Shown: positions 28,564-35,667, counted from the stretch's first letter. The stretch is 64,000 bases of DNA from Sulfitobacter undariae (GCF_014196805.1 NZ_JACIEI010000003.1:186001-250000), one strand, 5' to 3'. Notes: a model not told the origin generated them from the sequence alone. Numbers and translations: made by a program.

Positions 28564-28594
28564 AAAAAACCCGGCGCTTCGCAGCAACCGGGGC
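28562..28594 (-). terminator. Terminator of the island cargo operon
   Basis: Read on the minus strand, a stem of CCCGG/CCGGG around a GC-rich loop is followed by eight T (the A-run at 28562-28569). It lies 31 bases past the stop of the last cargo gene at 28626 and next to the stop of the converging plus-strand gene. Confidence 0.75.
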
Positions 28595-28625
28595 AGTTAG
28601 CTTCCAAGTGGCCCAAGGAAGATCG

Positions 28626-29060
28626 TTAGAAACAGGCTGCAGCCAAGCCCACAATCAAGCGGTCGGCGTCGGGGTCAATGCCCCGCGCAACAGCCGCTTG
28701 GCGCAAGGTCTGCCCGTCGGCGACGCGAACCACATGACAGGCCGGGAAGCCCCGCAACGGGTCGTGTATCGCGGCCCCTGACAGCCATGTGACGTGCTGC
28801 GCCCGTTCGTCTAGCTTGGCTTGACCCTCAATCGCTGTGAAGGTCGCTGCGGGCACGTCATGGACTACCAGCAAGGGCAGACAGCCCAAGGCGATAGCCG
28901 CAGACAGGTCGGGCGCAGGATCATCAAGGCCGACGGTCACAAGCTGCCCGTAGGCGTCGTGCCGAATGAAGTCGTTCCCCAACGGGGTTCGTTCATCCTG
29001 CGAAGACGCGACAAGCCATGCGGTCAATTCTTTCAATTGGGTTTCGGCCAATGTGGGCAT
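28626..29060 (-). CDS. Island cargo protein 6, unknown
   Basis: 144 residues, last gene of the six-gene minus-strand run, starting 2 bases after its neighbour. Mixed alpha/beta composition: LAETQLKELTAWLVASSQDERTPLGNDFIRHDAYGQL, a hydrophobic ALGCLPLLVVHDVPAATFTA stretch in the middle, and a C-terminal DPDADRLIVGLAAACF. No recognisable catalytic motif. Codon use is more like the host than that of its neighbours. Confidence 0.6.
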   Translation of the reverse strand: MPTLAETQLKELTAWLVASSQDERTPLGNDFIRHDAYGQLVTVGLDDPAPDLSAAIALGCLPLLVVHDVPAATFTAIEGQAKLDERAQHVTWLSGAAIHDPLRGFPACHVVRVADGQTLRQAAVARGIDPDADRLIVGLAAACF

Positions 29061-29062
29061 GG

Positions 29063-29797
29063 TTATTCCCCCGCTTCGGGCGCGATCAACGGCGCGTCTA
29101 CGTCAACCCGGCTGTAAGAAGCCCGGTCGGCAAGGGCCGACGAAAACATTGCTTTCCCAAGCTTGTTCAATCCAGCTTCCATCCGTTCGGCCTGTTTGCC
29201 GACTTCAAGCGCGTGGTTCATATGGGCTACGTCGTCGGGTGCGAATACTTCAAGCGCATTGGTTACAAGGTGCATTCGGCGATCATCGCCAACGCCAGAA
29301 AGGAAACCCGGCGCGGCGCTAATTGCGCGGGCGGTGTCAAGGTCGCTGCGGCAAAGTTCGCTCAAACGCATGGGCCAATCGGGATCACCTTTGGCGGCTT
29401 GTTCGCGGCAAAATTGGCGAACTTCCGAATAGATTGCGCCTTTGGAAACGTCGGGCGAAAGAACGTCAAAAGCGCGGTTCTTTGCGGCTTCGGCTTCGCG
29501 GTCGCCATAGCTGCGAATTGATTTGATTGATTGTTCAACTTCTTTCGTCACGTTCTTGAACAACGTCTTCGCAGCTTCGTTCTTCGCGTCGTTTGTTTTC
29601 GAAGTGTCATTCGCCAAACGTTCGAGGCGCGAAATTGTTTCTTGAATGGCATACTTGGCGCGGGTCGCGGCGGTGCCCGGCACGGCGTCAATCTCTTCGA
29701 CGTTCATTGCGAAAAAGTTGACCTTAAACCCGACTTCAAGACGGGCCATGTCCAGAAACTTAACGTGGTCGGGGTTTTTGTTCAAATAACGGTTCAT
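29063..29797 (-). CDS. Island cargo protein 5, long helical protein
   Basis: 244 residues, strongly helical and charged. A probable coiled coil covers about residues 45-110 (AIQETISRLERLANDTSKTNDAKNEAAKTLFKNVTKEVEQSIKSIRSYGDREAEAAK); helices continue to the C-terminus. It is tightly spaced with genes on both sides (2 and 4 bases). The composition is like scaffolding or capsid-modifying proteins of phages and satellites, but this is only analogy; no family was recognised. Confidence 0.62.
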   Translation of the reverse strand: MNRYLNKNPDHVKFLDMARLEVGFKVNFFAMNVEEIDAVPGTAATRAKYAIQETISRLERLANDTSKTNDAKNEAAKTLFKNVTKEVEQSIKSIRSYGDREAEAAKNRAFDVLSPDVSKGAIYSEVRQFCREQAAKGDPDWPMRLSELCRSDLDTARAISAAPGFLSGVGDDRRMHLVTNALEVFAPDDVAHMNHALEVGKQAERMEAGLNKLGKAMFSSALADRASYSRVDVDAPLIAPEAGE

Positions 29798-29801
29798 TTT
29801 T

Positions 29802-30170
29802 CTAAGTCCTTTTCAGGGAAATTTCGGTGCCGTCGGCAAGGTGAATGAAGTTTTTCGGCTTCTCGCCCGGTTTCAGGGGCGCGGGGTTGTTCACAATGCC
29901 CACATTGGGCGGGGCTTTGGGCTGCGGGGCTTCGTCGGTCGTGTTGGCAAACAGGCGCAACAGTTCGGCTTGCAAAGCGTTTTGTTGATTGCGGGCATAT
30001 TCGACAAAGGGTTGCCCTGTTGGCGTTTCGGGGCGGCGCAGGTAAAGAACGCCGTCAACTTCTTCGACGTATGTTTTGGGCAACCCGCCGATAACCCCGA
30101 CGACACGGTTTGCGTCTTTGCGGTGCTTGGCTTCCAAGCGGGTCAGCCGTGTTTTCAATGCGGCGGTCAT
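29802..30170 (-). CDS. Island cargo protein 4, unknown
   Basis: 122 residues. The basic N-terminal helix (TAALKTRLTRLEAKHRKDANR) resembles short leads seen in phage-morphogenesis-associated small proteins; a beta segment (YVEEVDGVLYLRRP), a central helix and a Pro-rich disordered tail (PQPKAPPNVGIVNNPAPLKPGEKPK) follow. Its start overlaps the stop of the upstream gene by ATGA. Function unknown. Confidence 0.58.
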   Translation of the reverse strand: MTAALKTRLTRLEAKHRKDANRVVGVIGGLPKTYVEEVDGVLYLRRPETPTGQPFVEYARNQQNALQAELLRLFANTTDEAPQPKAPPNVGIVNNPAPLKPGEKPKNFIHLADGTEISLKRT

Positions 30171-30412
30171 TGCGTCATGCTTTCTAAGGCTTCGATACGC
30201 TCTTGAAGGTCAGTCGCCTCGAAGCTTTTCGCCACAAGCATAAGAATATGCACCAATCGGGAAGCGTCTTCGATTTTCAGCTTTCCATTACGGGCTTCGC
30301 GATAAAGCTTGATTTGCTCATTCCGACAGGAAACGACGGATTTAAGGGTTATCCGCTTTTGCGGGGGGGTGGGGGGCACGGGCTTAGGCCATGCGGGGCT
30401 AGGGTTGTCCAT
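30167..30412 (-). CDS. Island cargo protein 3, small helical protein
   Basis: About 81 residues from ATG 30412 (MDNPSPAWPKP); a Pro/Lys-rich lead precedes one helical domain VVSCRNEQIKLYREARNGKLKIEDASRLVHILMLVAKSFEATDLQERIEALE. This pattern (E-x-x-x-L-Y-R-x-x-R-x-G-K-[IL]-x-x-x-D-[AG]) is common in small genes of phages and transposon regions in alphaproteobacteria, without a known job. An ATG at 30472 would add 20 residues. Coupled by ATGA to the next gene. Confidence 0.58.
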   Translation of the reverse strand: MDNPSPAWPKPVPPTPPQKRITLKSVVSCRNEQIKLYREARNGKLKIEDASRLVHILMLVAKSFEATDLQERIEALESMTQ

Positions 30413-30545
30413 CGAATTACCATGCTGATTTGAGCGTTTAAGGCGGGGCTTAGGGCCACTTAGGGCGGGCAATTCGAAGCTGGCAAGGGGGGAAGTTTTG
30501 ATTGAATTGATGTGAACAGCTATGAACAGAAAATAGTTTTTCGCA

Positions 30546-30776
30546 TTATTCTGCAGCCAACTTTTGCTTGCGTAGATCAGCCCGCCGCTTCCTATATGCT
30601 TCGTTGCGGGCTAGTTCGCTACCGTCGGTGCCACCCGTGCGTTCGGTGCGACCCCGCCTTGCATTTGCGGCTTTTGCATCCTTTTTCCAAAGGGCGACAA
30701 GCGCGGCAACGTCGTCGTCGGTCAAAGCCGCAGGGCAACGGAATGCATTTGCGATACGGTCGTTCATGTCGGCCAC
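30546..30776 (-). CDS. Island cargo protein 2, small basic protein
   Basis: 76 residues. A short N-terminal helical part (MADMNDRIANAFRCPAALTDDDVAALVALWKKDA) precedes a basic Arg/Gly/Thr segment and a charged helix (ARNEAYRKRRADLRKQKLAAE), which suggests nucleic-acid binding. It overlaps the upstream gene by 13 bases. About 130 bases separate it from the next gene, the largest gap in the operon. Function unknown. Confidence 0.52.
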   Translation of the reverse strand: MADMNDRIANAFRCPAALTDDDVAALVALWKKDAKAANARRGRTERTGGTDGSELARNEAYRKRRADLRKQKLAAE

Positions 30777-31345
30777 ACATTGTTGGTCAAACGAAGCTGC
30801 GCTTTGCTCATTTGCAAACGATGTTCCCGGTCGTCGTTAAAGACAATAACGGTAGAAACTGCGGAACCCCTTCGGCGTTGTTCACGACGGGCTTGTTCTA
30901 AGACGCCGGGTAAGTTTGCGGCGGCAAGTTGAACAAGACCATCTTTGTTCAAGTGGCGAATTTCTTCGTCCGTCGCGCTTTGCATTCTTTCGATATACAT
31001 TTGCGTAAGCGTTTCGGGGTATCTGCGAAAATACAGGTGCGTAAATTGTGAAAGCTGTTTGCCACAGATTTTCGAATAACGTGCATACCTGCCCATTGAG
31101 TAAATGCCGCAATTTCTGGACAGGAATATTTCGGCACCGACTGCGGCTTCGCTTGGCAGATAATACGAAGCGCCGCCTAACAGACTTGCGACTTGCGCCA
31201 GATAGTGACGGCACAAATAGTCTTCGGTTTCGGTTGGGTCACAAGTGCCGTCACTTATTAGACGGTCTTCGCTTTTGTTGAGCATTGCGCGAATAACTTC
31301 ATGCGCTTTTTGATTGAACTCAACTTCGGGGTTTTTCTGTTGCAT
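30764..31345 (-). CDS. Island cargo protein 1, first gene of the operon
   Basis: About 193 residues from ATG 31345 (MQQKNPEVEF), which has GAAGGGA nine bases upstream; an ATG at 31369 would add eight residues. Helical and aromatic-rich, with YLCRHYLAQVASLLGGASYYLPSEAAVGAEIFLSRNCG near the middle and a basic tail (QARREQRRRGS). No family recognised. It begins next to the TCTAC repeat zone and is the likely first gene transcribed from that zone. Confidence 0.6.
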   Translation of the reverse strand: MQQKNPEVEFNQKAHEVIRAMLNKSEDRLISDGTCDPTETEDYLCRHYLAQVASLLGGASYYLPSEAAVGAEIFLSRNCGIYSMGRYARYSKICGKQLSQFTHLYFRRYPETLTQMYIERMQSATDEEIRHLNKDGLVQLAAANLPGVLEQARREQRRRGSAVSTVIVFNDDREHRLQMSKAQLRLTNNVWPT

Positions 31346-31397
31346 TTTGGCGTTCCCTTCTGCCCACATTGGGGGCGGTTCTTGCTACTGACTTGAA

Positions 31398-31647
31398 GTA
31401 GACGGGTAGAAACGACGAAGGCCGTCGGTCTACTTTTTAAGTCTTTGTTTTTACTTGGTAATATATAATAAATAGAAAAGTAGAAGAAGTAGATAAGAAG
31501 CAAGAAACGAAAGCCGTTCGAATAATATAATATAATGGGTCCATCATATTAACGAAGGTAGAGTTGAACTCTTGTCTACTTTTCTACTCTGATACTTTTG
31601 TTTAATATCATATACTTAACTGATATTTTTAGCGTCTACCTTTCTAC
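31398..31647. repeat. Paired TCTAC repeat array in an AT-rich zone (candidate replication origin)
   Basis: Four double repeats: GTAGA-N3-GTAGA at 31398-31410, GTAGA-N4-GTAGA at 31480-31493, TCTAC-N3-TCTAC at 31575-31587 and 31635-31647. Single TCTAC/GTAGA copies lie at 31429-31433 and 31558-31562. The first two pairs point one way and the last two the other, around a very AT-rich core (about 31450-31560 and 31600-31630). The last pair overlaps the stop of the primase-like gene. Iterons beside a primase gene in a small element suggest an origin; a bidirectional operator is the other option. Confidence 0.68.
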
Positions 31648-33128
31648 TCCATGAACACTTCGGGCCGTTCGACGGCATACGCGACGCCAGAAAACGAATG
31701 ATTTTTTGCCAAAACTGCCCTTGAGATTTCGGACAGTTCGCCACGTTCGACCATAATTCGGATTGTTTGCTTGATTGCGTCCGACGACTTGCCAAACGCG
31801 GCGTCTTTGAACGGCTTCAACTTGTAGACCGACCGTTGAATGTAGCCATACGGAACGATTTTGACGGTATGCAGGTTTGAATTTCGTTCACCTGCATAGG
31901 ACGCGATTTCGGGCCATTGCGCCGTTATGTATCGGGTAATTGCGCGTTTGACTTCGTTAAGCCGTGCAACTTCGCTTTGTGACACGTTGCCAACTTCGCC
32001 GTCTTCGAACTTGTTCAACAGCTTTTCAATGCTGCAAGTGATTAACGAAATGGCCCAACGTGCATCGCAGATTTCAATTGTGGGGAAGTATAAATTCCGA
32101 CCGACGGCAAGAATTGCAGCAACGCGTAAACTGTGAACGTAACCGCGCCCCCAAACAGCCCGCTTATATTCGTCTTCGGCAAGGTCGCGGCCTTCGTCGC
32201 ATGTGTTGCGGAAGTCGTTTAGTTCGTCTTGGGCACTTTCGGAAATCACTACGTCCAAGACCATCTTTGCATGGTTTAGATTTAGCGATTGGCAACATAA
32301 GCTTCCTAAGTCTTCAAGAAGTCGCGCCGACGGTTGAACGCTGGCATGTGCTTTATTGTAGGGTGCAACGCGGTCTTCGCTTTGTAGAATGATGAACCGG
32401 GCGAAGAAGCCGTTGCCAGTATTTCGTTCGCTTACGGCTTCGAAGAACGTCGTTGGGTTGCTATCGCCGACAATCGTAACCGCCGGGGAATAAACGTCGT
32501 CAATGTTGTTGGCGCTATCGGCGTATGCCGACTTCCGCAGGACGCTTCCTTTGCCGCCCTTTTCCGATAGGTCCAAAAGCATCTTGCGAAGGCTTTGCCG
32601 CGCTTCGCTGGCCTTCGGCGATACAATCGGTTCAATCCATTCGCCGAACTCTGGAATAAACATTGCGAAGCAAGGCGGGGTTGCCTTCGACGTGTATCGG
32701 GCAAGCGCGGCCTTTGACGATACGTCACCCGGTCCAATGAATGTTGAAGCGTCGGGCACCTTTTGAACGACCGCGTTTAGAAGGATTTCCGGCCCTTTAG
32801 TCGCGGCTTCCTTTCCCGAAGACGACGGCGCAAGAAGAACAAAATATTCGTTCAAGCCCGAACCTTCGACGTTCCATGCCCTGCCCACAATTCCAGCGAC
32901 GAAGCCTAACGCACCGATCAACGCCGCCGACCGCATGGGGCGGGGTGCTTTGGCTTCAATGAACGAAGCGATTTCGCCAACAAGGCCGATTGGTAGTTCG
33001 GGAAAGCCGGGGAAGTCTTCGGGGTCTTCCATGTTATAGACGTAACGGTTTTCGACGTGTTGCCATGTGCCGTCGGGCTGCGACGGTTCGTGTTCTTGGG
33101 CAATGAATGGGGTTATTAATTTCGCCAT
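31644..33128 (-). CDS. Primase/helicase-like protein (DUF3987-like) with degenerate P-loop
   Basis: 494 residues. The central P-loop domain resembles DUF3987 primase-helicase proteins of phages and islands: a Walker A-like APSSSGKE at about 100-107 (Ala for the first Gly, Glu for Ser/Thr), Walker B-like FAMFIPEFGEW near 154, TIVGDSNPTTFFEAV near 215 and an arginine-finger-like TGNGFFARFII near 235. The C-terminal third is helical and may be a winged-helix end. No TOPRIM or zinc primase domain is seen. Adjacent repeats suggest it initiates replication of the excised element. Whether the altered P-loop still hydrolyses ATP is uncertain. Confidence 0.7.
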   Translation of the reverse strand: MAKLITPFIAQEHEPSQPDGTWQHVENRYVYNMEDPEDFPGFPELPIGLVGEIASFIEAKAPRPMRSAALIGALGFVAGIVGRAWNVEGSGLNEYFVLLAPSSSGKEAATKGPEILLNAVVQKVPDASTFIGPGDVSSKAALARYTSKATPPCFAMFIPEFGEWIEPIVSPKASEARQSLRKMLLDLSEKGGKGSVLRKSAYADSANNIDDVYSPAVTIVGDSNPTTFFEAVSERNTGNGFFARFIILQSEDRVAPYNKAHASVQPSARLLEDLGSLCCQSLNLNHAKMVLDVVISESAQDELNDFRNTCDEGRDLAEDEYKRAVWGRGYVHSLRVAAILAVGRNLYFPTIEICDARWAISLITCSIEKLLNKFEDGEVGNVSQSEVARLNEVKRAITRYITAQWPEIASYAGERNSNLHTVKIVPYGYIQRSVYKLKPFKDAAFGKSSDAIKQTIRIMVERGELSEISRAVLAKNHSFSGVAYAVERPEVFME

Positions 33129-33172
33129 GATTTTGGGCCTGTATTTTTATAGTTATCGTTGAAACCCGAATG

Positions 33173-33394
33173 TCATTTCGAAAGGTTTGCGAGTGCTAGC
33201 CGAACTTCGTCAACGTTCCAAAGCGACGCATTCCCAACCTTTTTGGGTGCGGGAAATTTCTTGTTGGCTATCAGGGCATAGAAATAAGTTCTGGAAACAG
33301 GCAACACGCCAGTAATTCCAGTTTTCTTATCTCCGATGATTTGGCGAATACGAACGTATCCGTCGGCGGGCAGGGTGGAAATATGGGTGTTCAT
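33173..33394 (-). CDS. alpA: AlpA-family transcriptional regulator / excisionase-like protein
   Basis: 73 residues from ATG 33394 with GAGG seven bases upstream. A MerR-like helix-turn-helix: YVRIRQIIGD, then TGVLPVSRTYFYALIANKKFPAPKKVGNASLWNVDEVRLALANL, the usual AlpA pattern of recognition helix followed by K-x-G-x-x-x-x-W. In P4-like elements AlpA/Vis proteins act as excisionase and activate excision or replication genes. It lies between integrase and primase genes, the classic location. Confidence 0.85.
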   Translation of the reverse strand: MNTHISTLPADGYVRIRQIIGDKKTGITGVLPVSRTYFYALIANKKFPAPKKVGNASLWNVDEVRLALANLSK

Positions 33395-33497
33395 GGCAGA
33401 CCTCATTTATAAGCATGAGGTCAAATTGAGTCAGGGCTGTTTTTAAAGCAATAGGCCAAATTTCTTTAAAAACCTTGCATCTTCTAACCCTCTGAAA

Positions 33498-33537
33498 TGC
33501 AACGAAAGAAAATCTCTAACTGGTTGATTTCGTTGTA
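33498..33537. repeat. Inverted repeat downstream of the integrase gene
   Basis: TGCAACGAAA (33498-33507) and TTTCGTTGTA (33528-33537), nine of ten matching, separated by 20 bases. It lies between the integrase stop and alpA and could be an operator for the AlpA-like protein or a weak transcript end. Confidence 0.45.
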
Positions 33538-33570
33538 TATTTCGGCGCTAAATGCGGTGAAATCGGACGT

Positions 33571-34788
33571 TTATATCTTCGTCGATTGGTTCGAGATTAA
33601 ATCGGCGTAATCTTGCATCATCGCCTTACGTTCTTCGAGGTATTGGGCGTGATTATAGGCTTTACGAACTTTGTTCATTTCGACGTGCGCAAGCTGCATT
33701 TCTATAACGTCGGAACGGTAGTTTCTTTCATTTAGAATTGTGCTTGCGGTCGAACGGAAGCCATGCGCACTAAAACCTTTGACGTTCATTCTCTTTAACG
33801 CCGCGTTCAATGTGCTAATCGACATATGCTTTTGTGCCGATTTGATGTTTGGAAATAGAAACCTTCCGCTTCCAGTGTGGGAATGTAGTTCGCGCAAGAG
33901 TTCGACTGACTGCCGCGCTAGTGGAACAAGGTGCGTTCGCCTCATTTTCATTCTATGTTCGGATAAAACCCATTCCGCCGTTTCGAAGTTGATTTCGTCC
34001 CATTCCGCCGCAACAAGTTCTTCGGTTCTTGTGAACGTAAGAAGTTTTAGTTTCATGGCAATAACGGTAAGGGGCGAACCGCCATATGATGCCAACGCGG
34101 TCAACATGCCCTGAATTTCTTCAATGGACAGGTGTCGGGAACTTTTGGTTTCGGGAAGGGGGATAAGTGGTTTCGCACCTTTCCTGCGACGAAGTCTGTC
34201 GGTTGGATTTTGTGTTGCCCGATCTTCCTCAATGGCGAAGTCGAAAATCGCGCTGATAGTTTGGCGAACCGCTACGGCGGTCGTCGGGCTGCGGCTTGCA
34301 ACTTTTAGAACCGCGTCTTTGACCTGTCTTGTACCAACGTCTTTGATTGGAAACCTTCCCACACTAGGGACAATATCCTTGCGTAAGAACCGTTCGATTT
34401 GAGCGGCATAGCGTGGCGACCAATCGGGCGCATTCTTTGCCTTCCAATCTTCGGCAACGGCCTCAAATGTGTTTTCGCCTTCCGCAATCTTCGCCCTGAC
34501 ACTGGCCTTGCGATGCAGCGCGGGGTTGATGCCTTGTGCAATAAGGTCTCGGGCCGCGTCGGTGGCCCTGCGGGCGTCTTGAAGGCTGACAGTAGGGTAA
34601 GCCCCTATAGCGAACATGTTGGCTTTGCCTGCCAGCCTGTAGCGCAGCCGCCAAAGCTTCGAACCGTTGGGGCGAATCTCAAGAGTAAGACCGTCGCCCC
34701 GGTCAGTCAGTCGATAAGGCTTGTCGGCGGGCGCGGCGTTCTGACACCGAACGTTGGTCAGGGGCTTGTGGGTATCATTCGGGGCCAT
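33571..34788 (-). CDS. int: P4-type tyrosine site-specific integrase
   Basis: 405 residues. N-terminal DUF4102 arm-binding domain (about 8-95: LTDRGDGLTLEIRPNGSKLWRLRYRLAGKANMFAIGAYPTVSLQDAR), core-binding domain (about 105-205), then the catalytic domain with Arg254 (TFTRTEEL), the lysine region (HRMKMRRTHLVPL), His342-x-x-Arg345 (AHGFR), His368 (LAHVE) and the Tyr378 nucleophile (AYNH). All catalytic residues are present, so it should be active. Relatives usually use tRNA genes; here the repeat lies in surE. Reads leftwards from next to attR, with motif repeats at its start. Confidence 0.95.
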   Translation of the reverse strand: MAPNDTHKPLTNVRCQNAAPADKPYRLTDRGDGLTLEIRPNGSKLWRLRYRLAGKANMFAIGAYPTVSLQDARRATDAARDLIAQGINPALHRKASVRAKIAEGENTFEAVAEDWKAKNAPDWSPRYAAQIERFLRKDIVPSVGRFPIKDVGTRQVKDAVLKVASRSPTTAVAVRQTISAIFDFAIEEDRATQNPTDRLRRRKGAKPLIPLPETKSSRHLSIEEIQGMLTALASYGGSPLTVIAMKLKLLTFTRTEELVAAEWDEINFETAEWVLSEHRMKMRRTHLVPLARQSVELLRELHSHTGSGRFLFPNIKSAQKHMSISTLNAALKRMNVKGFSAHGFRSTASTILNERNYRSDVIEMQLAHVEMNKVRKAYNHAQYLEERKAMMQDYADLISNQSTKI

Positions 34789-34826
34789 GTGAGTATCCTA
34801 TGTTTGATACTCACAAACATACTCAC
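34789..34826. repeat. TGATACTCAC repeats, right end, next to the integrase start
   Basis: TGATACTCAC at 34805-34814 and ACATACTCAC at 34817-34826 (again 12-bp period), plus an inverted GTGAGTAT at 34789-34796 abutting the integrase start codon. Binding there could both shape the recombination complex and repress the integrase gene. Confidence 0.62.
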
Positions 34827-34875
34827 ACTACTTGTGAATGCCAAGAGACAGCCAAGAACGGGGATGGACGGTTTA

Positions 34876-34901
34876 GCCCTATAAAACAGTGTTTATAGGG
34901 C
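34876..34901. repeat. Perfect 10-bp inverted repeat near attR
   Basis: GCCCTATAAA (34876-34885) and TTTATAGGGC (34892-34901) around a 6-base loop. The stop codon of the displaced surE stub (34903-34905) is adjacent. It could stop transcripts entering from the SDR gene, be an operator of int, or a recombination accessory site. It lacks a long T-run. Confidence 0.6.
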
Positions 34902-34902
34902 T

Positions 34903-34962
34903 TTAAAGGACGGCTACGAACGAAGGTGAATGCGAATAGTGATTTGTGATCAGAATGCGCAT
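34903..34962 (-). pseudogene. surE: Displaced 5' end of surE (19-codon stub)
   Basis: Starts at ATG 34962 with an excellent AAAAGGGG site eight bases upstream and reads MRILITNHYSHSPSFVAVL before TAA. The first seven residues equal those of surE at 26700-27485; the rest is element sequence. This is the original translation start of surE, cut off by integration and left beside the SDR gene. It is probably still translated into a short peptide. Confidence 0.75.
34942..34961. repeat. attR-like direct repeat with the displaced surE start
   Basis: ATTTGTGATCAGAATGCGCA, the partner of 27465-27484. On the minus strand it reads as the ancestral surE start ATGCGCATTCTGATCACAAAT. It lies between the integrase promoter region and the SDR gene that probably once preceded surE. 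Confidence 0.85.
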
Positions 34963-35022
34963 CAAATAGCCCCTTTTCGCCTTGATAGGCGAGCAGGGAC
35001 AAACGGGCAAGCGACGCGGCGT

Positions 35023-35667
35023 TTATTTATCGAGTAATCCTAGCAGGCGGGCTGCTTCTGCGTGAATATCATTCAGCGTGGTGCGGTCTTCACCCGGGAA
35101 GAAACGGGCGCGTGTTGCTGTTGCCATCGGTTTCGGGGTCAAGATATCCACCTTTGGCCCGATGCGCGATGTCTCGGCTTGCCAGCTTTGCACAATCGCA
35201 ATCTGCGCAGCCTTGGTTGAGCCATAGCTGCCGTAGAATTTCTGTCCGACAATCGGGTCTTCAAAGAACACGGCGCGGCCTGTGTCGCCCAGTAAAGGGG
35301 ACACATAGTTGATCAGGGTCGCCGTGGCAGTGATGTTGCCAGCGATGGATTTATCCAGATCTTTTGCGTCGATGTGATCACTGGGGGTCAGCGGTGCAGC
35401 ATGGATGGCAGTGTGCAACCACATGTCCAGATGCCCCCACCGGTCGTGGATGCCACGGCACAGCGTTTGCATCGCGCCTTGATCGGTGATGTCCATCGGG
35501 GCCAGCGTGGCGCTGCCACCGCCTGCTTTGATGCGGTCATCCAGTTCCTCAAGCGCGCCAACAGTGCGGCCCACGGCGATGATGTGATAATCCTGCGCCA
35601 GCGCCTCGGCCAATGCTGTACCGAGTCCGCGCGACGCGCCTGTGATCAATGCGATTTTCTGTGTCAT
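35023..35667 (-). CDS. SDR-family oxidoreductase
   Basis: About 214 residues starting MTQKIALITGASRGLGTALAEALAQDY, with the NAD(P) motif TGASRGLG. YGSTK (in FYGSYGSTKAAQIAI) supplies the YxxxK pair, but the usual catalytic Ser segment reads AVFFEDP, so the triad is incomplete. The start is placed at 35667 by the Rossmann lead; no clear Shine-Dalgarno is seen, and the longer frame to 35808 has no matching lead. Its stop is 60 bases from the displaced surE start, so it and surE probably once formed an operon. Confidence 0.82.
   Translation of the reverse strand: MTQKIALITGASRGLGTALAEALAQDYHIIAVGRTVGALEELDDRIKAGGGSATLAPMDITDQGAMQTLCRGIHDRWGHLDMWLHTAIHAAPLTPSDHIDAKDLDKSIAGNITATATLINYVSPLLGDTGRAVFFEDPIVGQKFYGSYGSTKAAQIAIVQSWQAETSRIGPKVDILTPKPMATATRARFFPGEDRTTLNDIHAEAARLLGLLDK

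Larger units (their letters stand above)
27465..34962. mobile_element. Integrated element of about 7.5 kb at the 5' end of surE (phage-satellite-like)
   Basis: Bounded by a 20-bp direct repeat with one mismatch (27465-27484 and 34942-34961). The integrase gene lies 154 bases from the right repeat. Contents: P4-type integrase, AlpA-like protein, primase-like protein, AT-rich repeat zone, an operon of six unknown genes and two plus-strand genes. No tail, portal, terminase or capsid gene was recognised, so a full prophage is excluded. The size and the int-alpA-primase order resemble P4- or PICI-like satellites; an integrative island carrying a defence cassette is the alternative. Compared with flanking genes, TTCG and CGAA tetramers are conspicuously frequent. 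Confidence 0.85.

Noticed and set aside
31258..31503. 81-residue minus-strand frame across the TCTAC repeat zone
   Set aside because: It crosses the AT-rich repeats and the cargo gene start in another frame; composition is not protein-like.
27465..34962. Full prophage
   Set aside because: No portal, terminase, capsid, tail or lysis gene and only 7.5 kb.
34900..35022. tRNA gene as the integrase target
   Set aside because: No cloverleaf is visible at either end; the shared repeat is the surE start.
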